From contig VXZQ01000012.1 of NCBI GenBank assembly GCA_009845425.1, forward strand, positions 1-64,000: 64,000 bases of DNA, in the 5' to 3' direction. Under the pieces are notes generated by a model. The model did no database searches. It saw nothing but the letters and a program-made list of their open reading frames with translations, and was not told the DNA's origin. Shown here piece by piece: positions 23,247 through 30,922 of this stretch; within the stretch, counting starts at the first letter, position 1, and the number at the start of each line of letters is the position of its first letter. The stretch is from Holophagales bacterium. GTDB lineage: Bacteria > Acidobacteriota > Thermoanaerobaculia > Multivoradales > Multivoraceae. A program made the position numbers and the translations under genes.

Positions 23247-23714
23247 ATGCTCGATCGCATCCGCAGCTTCTTCGGTGAACGGATCGACCCCGAGCGGTCG
23301 GACGATCCGGACGCCCGCCTGCGGCTGGCGGCGGCAGCGTTGATGGTCGAGGTGATGCGCGCCGATTTCGATGCCGGGGAGGAGGAGAAGGAGGCTGTGC
23401 TGGCCGGCGTCAGACGTCATCTCGGGCTCTCGGAGGGGGAGACCAGCGAGCTGGTGGAGCTCGCCGAATCGGAAACCGAGGGCTCCGTTTGCCTGTATGA
23501 GTTCACCCGGCTGATCCACGAGTCCTTCGACAACGCCCGCAAGGGCCGGCTCATCGAGGAGTTGTGGCGGGTGGCGTTCGCCGACCGTGTGCTCGAAGCC
23601 CAGGAGGAGTTCCTGATCCGGAAGATCGCGAGGCTTCTGCACCTCCCGCACGGAGACTTCATCGCCGCCAGGCAGCGGGCGCGGGCACGGGTCCAGGAGG
23701 GCGCCGGGCAGTGA
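23247..23714 (+). CDS. TerB-like (tellurite resistance domain) protein
   Basis: A 155-residue, mostly helical, acidic cytoplasmic protein. The segment RLRLAAAALMVEVMRADFDAGEEEKEAVLAGVRRHLGLSE and the later ADRVLEAQEEFLIRKIARLLHLP are the two metal-binding-type repeats of the TerB/DjlA N-terminal fold, each with clustered Asp/Glu. The molecular role of stand-alone TerB proteins is not settled. The gene lies 8 bp after the acyl-CoA-dehydrogenase-like gene, and its stop overlaps the GTG of the next gene by 4 bases, so these are co-expressed. Confidence 0.8.
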   Translation: MLDRIRSFFGERIDPERSDDPDARLRLAAAALMVEVMRADFDAGEEEKEAVLAGVRRHLGLSEGETSELVELAESETEGSVCLYEFTRLIHESFDNARKGRLIEELWRVAFADRVLEAQEEFLIRKIARLLHLPHGDFIAARQRARARVQEGAGQ

Positions 23715-24484
23715 CGACGACAGCGACTCCGGCGGAAGCGCACTCGTCCGACCTGCATCCGATCGAGGCGAGTGCGCTGCACGCGCGCCGCGAACGGGTC
23801 TTCCTTGTCCTGGCGGGTTTGTTCCTGGGCTCGATGACGATGCTGAACATCCTGGGCGTGACGCGGTTCCTGGACCTGAGCTTCACCATCTTCGGGCTGC
23901 GCGTGCCGATGCCGCTGGCGATCGGCGTGCTGCCCTATCCGCTGACCTTTCTGTGCACGGACTTCATCTCCGAGATCTACGGCCGCAAGCGGGCGAACTT
24001 CCTGGTCTGGGTCGGCTTCCTGGTCAACATCTGGCTCGCGGTCATCCTTTGGCTGGGTGGCGCGCTGCCGGGGTTCGATGCGCCGGTGCCCGGTCCGGAT
24101 GGCCGGTTGCCGATCTTCTTCGAGATCCGCACGATGACTCTGGGCGTGATCGCGGCGTCGATGATCGCCTACCTGAGCGCGCAGCTCTGCGATGTCTGGG
24201 TGTTCCACTTCTGGAAGCGGCTGACGAAGGGACGGCACCTGTGGCTGCGCAACAACGGATCGACGGTGGTCAGCCAGTTCGTCGACTCGTTCTCCGTCAT
24301 CACGATCACCCACTTCGCCGCGGGCGCGATACCCGTCGACAACGGGGAACCGATCTGGCCGCAACTGTGGGTCTTCATCGGTACGGCCTACGTGTTCAAG
24401 TTCGCGGCGGCCGCGGTCGATACGCTGCCCTTCTACCTGGGTACGCGCTGGTTGCGCCGGTATCTCCAGATCGAGGAAGAGTAG
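23711..24484 (+). CDS. yhhQ: Queuosine precursor transporter (YhhQ family)
   Basis: A 257-residue inner-membrane protein with six to seven helices. The family core is seen in PYPLTFLCTDFISEIYGRKRAN and in the C-terminal TVVSQFVDSFSVITITHFAAG and KFAAAAVDTLPFYLGTRWL stretches. YhhQ-type transporters take up queuine/preQ precursors for tRNA modification. A variable insert (residues ~118-135) sits between helices 3 and 4. Translation starts GTG, overlapping the TerB gene stop (GTGA). The annotation as a precursor transporter rests on the family. Confidence 0.88.
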   Translation: MTTTATPAEAHSSDLHPIEASALHARRERVFLVLAGLFLGSMTMLNILGVTRFLDLSFTIFGLRVPMPLAIGVLPYPLTFLCTDFISEIYGRKRANFLVWVGFLVNIWLAVILWLGGALPGFDAPVPGPDGRLPIFFEIRTMTLGVIAASMIAYLSAQLCDVWVFHFWKRLTKGRHLWLRNNGSTVVSQFVDSFSVITITHFAAGAIPVDNGEPIWPQLWVFIGTAYVFKFAAAAVDTLPFYLGTRWLRRYLQIEEE

Positions 24485-24514
24485 GATTCACGGTCTTTCG
24501 TGAACGGTGGAGCG

Positions 24515-25867
24515 ATGAGCAGCGCAGCGGAAAACTGGAACCCGACGTCCTGGCGGAGCGCCGACGTTCGCCAGCAGCCGACCTATGCCGATCAGGAGGC
24601 GCTTCAGGCGACGGCCGTCAGGCTTGCCGCGCTGCCGCCGCTCGTGACCTCCTGGGAGGTCGAGACGCTGAAGCGGCAGTTGGCCTCCGCGGCGCGGGGC
24701 GAGCGCTTCGTTCTCCAGGGCGGGGACTGCGCGGAGAGCTTCGCCGAATGCACGTCCGACTCGATCACCGCGAAGCTCAAGATCCTGCTCCAGATGAGCC
24801 TGGTCCTGACCCACAGCCTGAAGAAGCGCGTGATCCGCATCGGCCGCTTCGCGGGCCAGTACGCCAAACCGCGGTCGTCCGATACGGAGACCCGGAGCGG
24901 CGAGACCCTGCCGTCGTACCGGGGCGACCTGGTCAACTCCCTCGACTTCAACGCCGCCGCGCGCGAGCCGGACCCGCTCAACCTCCTTCGCGGCTACAAC
25001 CGCTCGGCGCTGACTCTGAACTTCATCCGGGGCTTGATCGACGGCGGTTTCGCCGACCTGCACCACCCGGAGTACTGGAACCTCGACTTCGTGGACCACT
25101 CGCAGAACGCGGCCGAGTACCAGCGCCGAGTGGAGTCGATTGCCGATTCGCTGAAGTTCATGGAAACCCTCGCGGGCGTCGAGGTCGGCCAGATCGACCG
25201 CGTCGACTTCTACGCCAGCCACGAAGCCCTGCATCTCGTCTACGAGCAGGCGCAGACCCGAACGGTGCCCCGGCGGAAGGGTTGGTACAACCTGTCGACC
25301 CACCTGCCGTGGATCGGGCTGCGGACGGCGTTCCCAGGCTCGGCCCACATCGAGTACGCGCGCGGCATTCGCAACCCCCTGGGTGTCAAGGTGGGGACCG
25401 GCATGGACCCCGCGGACGTTGCGAACCTGGTCGAGGTGCTGAATCCCGACGGCGAGCAGGGTCGGCTCACGCTGATTCACCGCTGCGGCGCCGAGAAAGT
25501 GGCTCAGGAGCTGCCGCCGATCATCGAGGCGGTCTCGGCCACCGGCAAGCCGGTGCTCTGGATCTGCGATCCGATGCACGGGAACACGAAGAGCACGTCC
25601 GACGGCATGAAGACGAGGGACTTCAACGCCATCCTGTCGGAGCTGGAGCAGGCTTTCGACCTCCACGCCGACCACGACACCATTCTGGGCGGTGTCCATT
25701 TCGAACTCACTGGCGAGGATGTCACCGAGTGCACCGGCGGCGCCCGCGGCCTCGACGAACGGGGCTTGCGCCGGGCCTACCGCTCCCAGGTCGATCCGCG
25801 GCTGAACTACGAGCAGGCTCTGGAGATGGCCTTGCTGGTGGCGCGCAAGGGGGCCCAGACTTCTTGA
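24515..25867 (+). CDS. Class II 3-deoxy-7-phosphoheptulonate (DAHP) synthase
   Basis: A 450-residue enzyme that condenses phosphoenolpyruvate and erythrose-4-phosphate, the first step of the shikimate pathway to aromatic amino acids. It is the plant/mycobacterial-type class II form: LQGGDCAESFAECTSD near residue 69, GRFAGQYAKPRS, and the metal-site region WICDPMHGNTKST with the later VHFELTGEDVTECTGG. Length fits class II enzymes. I prefer ATG 24515, preceded by GGTGGAG, over GTG 24500. trpS and an aminotransferase are a few kb away, but there is no aromatic operon. Confidence 0.95.
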   Translation: MSSAAENWNPTSWRSADVRQQPTYADQEALQATAVRLAALPPLVTSWEVETLKRQLASAARGERFVLQGGDCAESFAECTSDSITAKLKILLQMSLVLTHSLKKRVIRIGRFAGQYAKPRSSDTETRSGETLPSYRGDLVNSLDFNAAAREPDPLNLLRGYNRSALTLNFIRGLIDGGFADLHHPEYWNLDFVDHSQNAAEYQRRVESIADSLKFMETLAGVEVGQIDRVDFYASHEALHLVYEQAQTRTVPRRKGWYNLSTHLPWIGLRTAFPGSAHIEYARGIRNPLGVKVGTGMDPADVANLVEVLNPDGEQGRLTLIHRCGAEKVAQELPPIIEAVSATGKPVLWICDPMHGNTKSTSDGMKTRDFNAILSELEQAFDLHADHDTILGGVHFELTGEDVTECTGGARGLDERGLRRAYRSQVDPRLNYEQALEMALLVARKGAQTS

Positions 25868-25889
25868 GGGTTGCGGCGGCCTGAGGGGT

Positions 25890-25895
25890 TACTAT
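25890..25895 (+). promoter_or_regulatory. Putative -10 box (TACTAT) before the PilZ-AMIN gene
   Basis: TACTAT matches TATAAT at four of six positions and lies 34 nt before the ATG at 25929. No -35 match at a 16-18 bp spacing was found, and the leader has no clear ribosome-binding site. Confidence 0.35.
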
Positions 25896-25928
25896 TGCGG
25901 CGCCGTTCGCCAATGAGCGCTTGCATCC

Positions 25929-27344
25929 ATGTCCCCGGCTAGCCAGAGTTTCCGCTTCCGCGAGTCCCGCCGCCTGCTGCGGGAGGTGCCGGTGCGCCTG
26001 TCTCTGCCCGGAGAGGACGGCGAACTCGTCGCCCGGACCCGCGACATCGCGATCGGCGGCATGTTCGTGGCCACCTCCGACGTTCGCCCCGTGGGTACCG
26101 GCACTGCGTTCGTGCTTGAACTGGGATCGGCGGACGCGCCCGACACGGTCCAGGGTGAAGCCGCGGTGGTCTGGGTGCGCGAGGCGCCGGGCGGCGCCGA
26201 TCAGCCGGCGGGGATGGGCATGCAGTTCACGCGCGTCGAGCCGCCGGGAGAGGAACGGCTGGCGATGCTGTTCTCCGAACCGCCGGACGAGGCCGCTGGT
26301 TCGGACGCCGCCCCGGAAGCGCCTCCGCCTGCGGCTGCCGAAGCGGAGGAGACCGAGACAGAGGAGGTCGAAACGGTGGATGACACGCCGGACGAGGCCA
26401 GCGAAGAGATGGAAGAGCCGGAGGCGACCGCGGTCGAGGACGATGTCGAGCCGGCAGAGCCGGTCGATTCCGTGGAAGCCGCGGAAGGGCCTCCTTCGGA
26501 CGAGGCCGCATCCCCGGAAGAGTCGGCGACCGGGGACGGCGAAGTCGGCGAACCGCGCGCCGATCTGTTCGGCGACCTCGCGGGCGACCAGGACGACTGG
26601 ATGAGCCGGGAGTCCGACAGGCCTTCCTGGGTCTGGCCGACGGTTGTGGGTGTCATCCTGGTCGGCATCCTGCTGATCTTCCTGCGTGGGCCGCTGATGC
26701 GGCTCGTCGGCATCGGCGGAAACGGCGGCGAAGAGCAGCAGGCACCCATGGCGCAGAGCTTCGAGGTGGCGGCGCCGGTCGAGGAAGCGGCCCGGCCCGT
26801 GGATCCGCCCGCGGCCGCCCTGCCTGCGACCGAGCCCGCGCCCGCCCCGGTGGCCGCCGAGGTTCCCGAACCGGCGGCGCCGGCCCCGGTCTCCGAGCCG
26901 GCCCCTTCTCCCGAGCCGGCCGCCTCGTCTCCCGATCCGCCTGCCCCGCCTCCCGAGCCGGTTGCCCGGCCGCGCCCTCCGGCGCCTGCACGGTCGAGTC
27001 CGGTGCCGAGCGCGCCGCCCGTCAACGCGACCGCGCTTCGCGCCATCAGCGCTTCAGTGCAGGATGACCGGACCCTGGTCGAGATCACGGGCAACGCTCC
27101 GTTCGAGCGCCACCATGTGATGCTGCTTGAAGCGCCGCCGCGGCTGCTGGTGCGGCTGATCGGCGTGCAGCGGGCCTACGACGCGAGTGCGGTGAGCGCA
27201 CCCCGGCTGCGTGGCGTACGCACCGGCGTTCATGGCAGGGGAGCGACCCGGAACCTGCACGTGGTGCTCGATCTCGCGGCGCCCAACATCGTGGCGACGG
27301 TCGAGCGGCGCGGCGACCGGGTCGTCGTCCACCTTTCGGATTGA
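25929..27344 (+). CDS. PilZ domain - transmembrane - AMIN domain fusion protein
   Basis: A 471-residue single-pass membrane protein of unusual layout. Residues ~8-115 are PilZ-like (FRESRRLLREVPVRL, then ARTRDIAIGGMFVAT, the R-x-x-x-R and D/N-x-S/A-x-G-G positions). Residues 120-218 are highly acidic and disordered. A helix at ~233-252 (WPTVVGVILVGILLIFL) crosses the membrane. A Pro/Ala-rich spacer (275-365) leads to an AMIN-like domain (370-471, ending RVVVHLS), a fold that binds peptidoglycan. PilZ domains often bind cyclic-di-GMP. The protein could thus link an internal signal to the cell wall. Its TTGA overlap with murJ supports a wall connection. Confidence 0.75.
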   Translation: MSPASQSFRFRESRRLLREVPVRLSLPGEDGELVARTRDIAIGGMFVATSDVRPVGTGTAFVLELGSADAPDTVQGEAAVVWVREAPGGADQPAGMGMQFTRVEPPGEERLAMLFSEPPDEAAGSDAAPEAPPPAAAEAEETETEEVETVDDTPDEASEEMEEPEATAVEDDVEPAEPVDSVEAAEGPPSDEAASPEESATGDGEVGEPRADLFGDLAGDQDDWMSRESDRPSWVWPTVVGVILVGILLIFLRGPLMRLVGIGGNGGEEQQAPMAQSFEVAAPVEEAARPVDPPAAALPATEPAPAPVAAEVPEPAAPAPVSEPAPSPEPAASSPDPPAPPPEPVARPRPPAPARSSPVPSAPPVNATALRAISASVQDDRTLVEITGNAPFERHHVMLLEAPPRLLVRLIGVQRAYDASAVSAPRLRGVRTGVHGRGATRNLHVVLDLAAPNIVATVERRGDRVVVHLSD

Positions 27345-29050
27345 CCCTGGCGGAATCCGCCGGCAGGGAGAGTGCGCCGGCGGCGTCGAGCGGGGCGCCG
27401 CGGGTTGCTGCCGGCATCGCCGTTAGCCGCGTTCTCGGCCTTGCGCGGGAAGCCGTCATCGCGGGCGTCGCCGGCGTCGGCGCGTTGACCGACGTGCTGG
27501 CGGTCGCCTTTCGTGCACCGAACATCCTGCAGAATCTGCTCGGCGACCAGGCGCTCTCGGCGTCGTTCATTCCGGTCTACAGCCGGCTGCTGGCCGAGGG
27601 GCGGCGGCGGGAGGCCGGCGCCGTGGCGGGAGCAGTGTTCGGACTGCTGTTCGCCGCGATGGCCGCCTTGAGTCTGCTTGGCGTCCTCCTGGCCCCAGTC
27701 ATCGTGCGCGTGGTGGTCGCCGGCTTCGCTGCGGACGCGGACGCTGTGGCCGCCGGAACCGCGGCGATCGACCGTCTGGAGTTGGCCACGACGGCGGTCC
27801 GCATCTGCGTGCCGATGGCGGCGGCGATCACGCTGTCGGCCTGGTGTCTCGGGATCCTGAACAGTCATCGTCGCTTTCTGTTGCCCTACCTGGCGCCGAG
27901 TTTCTGGAACGCGAGCGTGATCACCGCGGTGCTCTTTGTCGCGATGCGTACCGCGAGCGTCGACGCCGATCGGGTCGAAGCGCTCGCGCTCGCGGTCTGC
28001 TGGGGCGGTCTCGCCGGGGGCCTCCTTCAGTTCGGTGTGCAACTGCCCCTGGTTCTCCGAGTTACGGAAGGATTGCGCCCGTCGCTCAGCCTGCGCGCGC
28101 CGGGCGTTCGGAAGACCCTGAGCAACCTGGGCCCGGTGATCGCCGCCAGAGGCGCGGGAAGTCTCGGCGCGTACGCCGATCTGTTCCTGGCTTCACTCCT
28201 GGTGGTGGGGGCGAATGCGGCCCTGGGCTTCGGCCAACGCCTCTACCTGTTGCCGATCGCCCTCTTCGGGGTGTCCGTGGCGGCCGCCGAATTGCCGGAA
28301 CTGTCCCGCCTGGGCGGCGGTCCGCGGGAGCGTAGCGCGGCCGCCGCGGCGCGGACGATGCGCTCCCTGTCGGCGATGTCATTCCTGGTGGCGCCGACGT
28401 TCGTGGGCTATCTGGCGCTGGGATTCGGGATCGTCGGAGCGGTGTATCGCCGCGGCGAGTTCGGGAGTGCCGACAATTGGCTGGTGTTCCTGGTGCTTGC
28501 GGCCTACTCACTCGGCCTTCTGGCTTCGAGTGCGTCGCGCCTGCTGCAGAACGTGTTCTTCTCGCTCGGAGATACGCGGAGCCCGGCCCTCATTGCCGTG
28601 ATTCGCATTGGCGTCGCAGCCGGTGTCGGATTCATGCTGATGATGTTTCTCGACCGGTTCTCAGTCGCTGACGCGTTGCCGTCCGGGTGGCGTGGTGACA
28701 TGGCAGGCGCGGAGCAGACCCTGCGCCTCGGTGCCGTCGGGCTGGCCCTGGGGTCGGCTGTTGGAAGCTGGTTCGAGTTGACTCGATTGCTCGGTCGCCT
28801 GCGAAGCCGCGACGTGCAGGTGCGGTCGCCCTGGCGGGCGTGGCGGCGGCATCTGCCCCTCGCGATCTGCTGCCTCGTACCTTGGGCAGCTACCCAGACC
28901 CTGGTGCCGGGGCCGCCGTGCATCGCCGGCACGGTACCGGTCATCGGCTTTGCCGCGACGTATCTGATGGCCGCGCATCTGCTCAAGGTGCCCGAGGCGG
29001 GGCTGCTGCTCCGCTGGTTGGTCGAAACTCGCGGACGGCGCGCGACGTAG
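27341..29050 (+). CDS. murJ: Lipid II flippase MurJ
   Basis: A 569-residue MATE-like/MOP membrane protein with about 14 helices that moves lipid II across the inner membrane for peptidoglycan synthesis. The N-terminus has the MurJ signature: AAGIAVSRVLGLAREAVIA, then AFRAPNILQNLLGDQALSASFIPVY. The conserved central Arg-rich lobe and later segments (RLLQNVFFSLGDTRSPALIAV) are typical. It starts with TTG, overlapping the PilZ-AMIN gene stop by 4 bases, so the two proteins are translationally coupled. No other division or cell-wall cluster gene is next to it. Confidence 0.93.
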   Translation: MTLAESAGRESAPAASSGAPRVAAGIAVSRVLGLAREAVIAGVAGVGALTDVLAVAFRAPNILQNLLGDQALSASFIPVYSRLLAEGRRREAGAVAGAVFGLLFAAMAALSLLGVLLAPVIVRVVVAGFAADADAVAAGTAAIDRLELATTAVRICVPMAAAITLSAWCLGILNSHRRFLLPYLAPSFWNASVITAVLFVAMRTASVDADRVEALALAVCWGGLAGGLLQFGVQLPLVLRVTEGLRPSLSLRAPGVRKTLSNLGPVIAARGAGSLGAYADLFLASLLVVGANAALGFGQRLYLLPIALFGVSVAAAELPELSRLGGGPRERSAAAAARTMRSLSAMSFLVAPTFVGYLALGFGIVGAVYRRGEFGSADNWLVFLVLAAYSLGLLASSASRLLQNVFFSLGDTRSPALIAVIRIGVAAGVGFMLMMFLDRFSVADALPSGWRGDMAGAEQTLRLGAVGLALGSAVGSWFELTRLLGRLRSRDVQVRSPWRAWRRHLPLAICCLVPWAATQTLVPGPPCIAGTVPVIGFAATYLMAAHLLKVPEAGLLLRWLVETRGRRAT

Positions 29051-29058
29051 TCTGTGGC

Positions 29059-29634
29059 ATGGAGATTCTGCTCAGCGTGGGTCTTGGCATCGGACTGGCC
29101 GCGGCCTGCGGCTTCCGGGTCTTTCTGCCCGTCCTGGTCATGGGCGTCGCTGCCAGGGCTGGTGCACTCGACCTGGCTGAGGGCTTCGAGTGGATGGCTG
29201 GGACCCCGGCCCTTATCGCTCTCGCCGTCGCCGCGATCTGCGAGGTGGGCGCCTACTACATCCCCTGGCTCGACAACATCCTGGACGTGGCGGCGATGCC
29301 GGCCGCGGTGACCGCCGGCGTCGTCGTGGCCGCGGCGAACATCGAGACCGCGACGCCCCTGGTTGGCTGGGCTCTCGCGGCGGTGGCCGGCGGGACGGCG
29401 GCGGCGGTGGTCCAGACCGGGACGACGCTTCTGAGGGGAGCCTCCACGATGGCGACGGCCGGGATCGGCAATCCCGTGGTGTCGACCGGAGAGGCCGGGT
29501 CGGCGGCCGGCTTGTCGCTCCTGGCGATCACGATGCCCGTGCTCGCCCTGGCCGCGGTGGCGCTCCTGGTCGCGGTGGTCAGTGTCCGACTCCTGCGGCG
29601 GCGAGTGCTCAGGGCGCGGCGCGCCGAGTCCTGA
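29059..29634 (+). CDS. DUF4126 family membrane protein
   Basis: A 191-residue membrane protein with four to five helices. It begins MEILLSVGLGIGLAAACGFRVFLPVLVMGVAA and has the conserved YYIPWLDNILDVAAMPAAV and TAGIGNPVVSTGEAG stretches that I associate with DUF4126. No biochemical function is known for the family. It lies 8 bp after murJ, probably in the same transcript, although a TAGTCT box at 29048-29053 sits just before its start. Confidence 0.8.
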   Translation: MEILLSVGLGIGLAAACGFRVFLPVLVMGVAARAGALDLAEGFEWMAGTPALIALAVAAICEVGAYYIPWLDNILDVAAMPAAVTAGVVVAAANIETATPLVGWALAAVAGGTAAAVVQTGTTLLRGASTMATAGIGNPVVSTGEAGSAAGLSLLAITMPVLALAAVALLVAVVSVRLLRRRVLRARRAES

Positions 29635-29708
29635 CGTCCATCGATTTCGCGAGGCCGCGCCGCGGGAATCCTGAGGCATCCGTGCGGGGTTGAGGAATCA
29701 ACTGGCGC

Positions 29709-29714
29709 TAGGAT
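29709..29714 (+). promoter_or_regulatory. Putative -10 box (TAGGAT) of the transglutaminase/TPR lipoprotein gene
   Basis: TAGGAT sits in the context GCTAGGATGG, which recurs exactly at 55707-55716 before another gene. It ends 14 nt before ATG 29728 and overlaps ATG 29713, so if active it favours the later start. Confidence 0.35.
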
Positions 29715-29727
29715 GGTCGGGGCGCCG

Positions 29728-30888
29728 ATGGAGGGTGTAACCGCTGTGATTTCGGGCAACATCGAATCGCGAGTCGAGCGCCGCCGGCTGTATCGCCCGG
29801 CTGTGGCGGTGGTCTTCGCCGGCCTGGCTTTCGGTTGTGCCTCGACTGGAGTACGGGAGACCGGCGAGAACGCGCTGCTGCGTGAACTCGAGCGCCGCGA
29901 AGTCAGGCATGCCCTGGTGCCGTTCGCGCTGAACGACGAGATGGCCGCCTGGGTTCACGAAGCGGCCGGCGCGACCGACCGGGACAAGCGCCTCGATCGC
30001 CTGATCGAGGCGGTGACCGAGACATCCATGCTCGGCGTGGAGTACAGGGCCGGGCATACCGGATCCGCGGTGGATGTGTTCGAGACCCGGACCGCGAACT
30101 GCCTGGCGTTCACGCAGATGTTCGTCGGCATGGCCAGGGAACTCGATCTCGCCGCCTACTTCGTCGAGGTGTCGCACGTCGAGAACTTCGAGCGTGCAGG
30201 CGACCTGATCGTCATCTCCGACCACGTTGCCGTTGGGTTCGGGCCCAGGCACGCGATGCGGCTCATCGACTTCGGCCTGCGCGAGGACGAGCGGGGCTTC
30301 AGGGTCTCGCCGATCAGCGATCTCACGGCGACCGCGCTCTATTACTCGAACCGGGGCGCCGAGGCGCTGCGGGCCGAGCGCCTCGACGAGGCCGTCGCCT
30401 GGCTCGAGGACGCGGTCCGGATCGACCCGGAACTGGCGTCCGCATGGGCCAACCTGGGAGTGGCCCAGCGCCGAAGCGGCAGGACGGTCCAGGCGGAGCG
30501 GAGCTACCGCCAAGCCCTGGTCGTCGATCCGGGGCTCAGTTCAGCCCTGGTCAACCTGGCCGTGTTGCTGCGGCTGAACGGACGAATGGAGGAGGCGGAC
30601 GACCTGCTGTTGATGGCGGACGCCAGGCACAACCGCAACCCCTTCACGTACATCGCCCTCGGTGACCTGAGCCTGCGTTACGGGCGCCTGGACGAGGCGG
30701 AACGCTTCTACAGCAGGGCCCGGCGGCTCGGACCCGACGAGGCGGCGCCGGCGGCGGCGTTGGGCGAGGTGCTGCTGCGCCGGGGTGAGCGGAAGGCCGC
30801 CGAGAAACTGCTTCGCCGCGCGCAGCGGCTGGAACCGGACGGCGATCGCCGGATCGATCGCCTGGTCCGTCTGCTGGCGGCCTCCTAG
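29728..30888 (+). CDS. Lipoprotein with transglutaminase-like domain and TPR repeats
   Basis: A 386-residue exported protein. The signal ends in a lipobox-like VVFAGLAFGC, so it is probably a lipoprotein. Residues ~85-195 resemble the transglutaminase-like fold, with the nucleophile cysteine in TANCLAFTQMF and the histidine in SDHVAVGFGP. From ~205 on there are at least four tetratricopeptide repeats (ARINP-type units such as ASAWANLGVAQRRSGRTVQA and SSALVNLAVLLRLNGRMEEA), ending in an Arg-rich tail. This pairing is common in acidobacteria and proteobacteria but its substrate is unknown. ATG 29713 or GTG 29746 are alternative starts. Confidence 0.78.
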   Translation: MEGVTAVISGNIESRVERRRLYRPAVAVVFAGLAFGCASTGVRETGENALLRELERREVRHALVPFALNDEMAAWVHEAAGATDRDKRLDRLIEAVTETSMLGVEYRAGHTGSAVDVFETRTANCLAFTQMFVGMARELDLAAYFVEVSHVENFERAGDLIVISDHVAVGFGPRHAMRLIDFGLREDERGFRVSPISDLTATALYYSNRGAEALRAERLDEAVAWLEDAVRIDPELASAWANLGVAQRRSGRTVQAERSYRQALVVDPGLSSALVNLAVLLRLNGRMEEADDLLLMADARHNRNPFTYIALGDLSLRYGRLDEAERFYSRARRLGPDEAAPAAALGEVLLRRGERKAAEKLLRRAQRLEPDGDRRIDRLVRLLAAS

Positions 30889-30922
30889 GGCCGCCTGGCG
30901 GCCGCGCGACCGGGTTTCTGCC

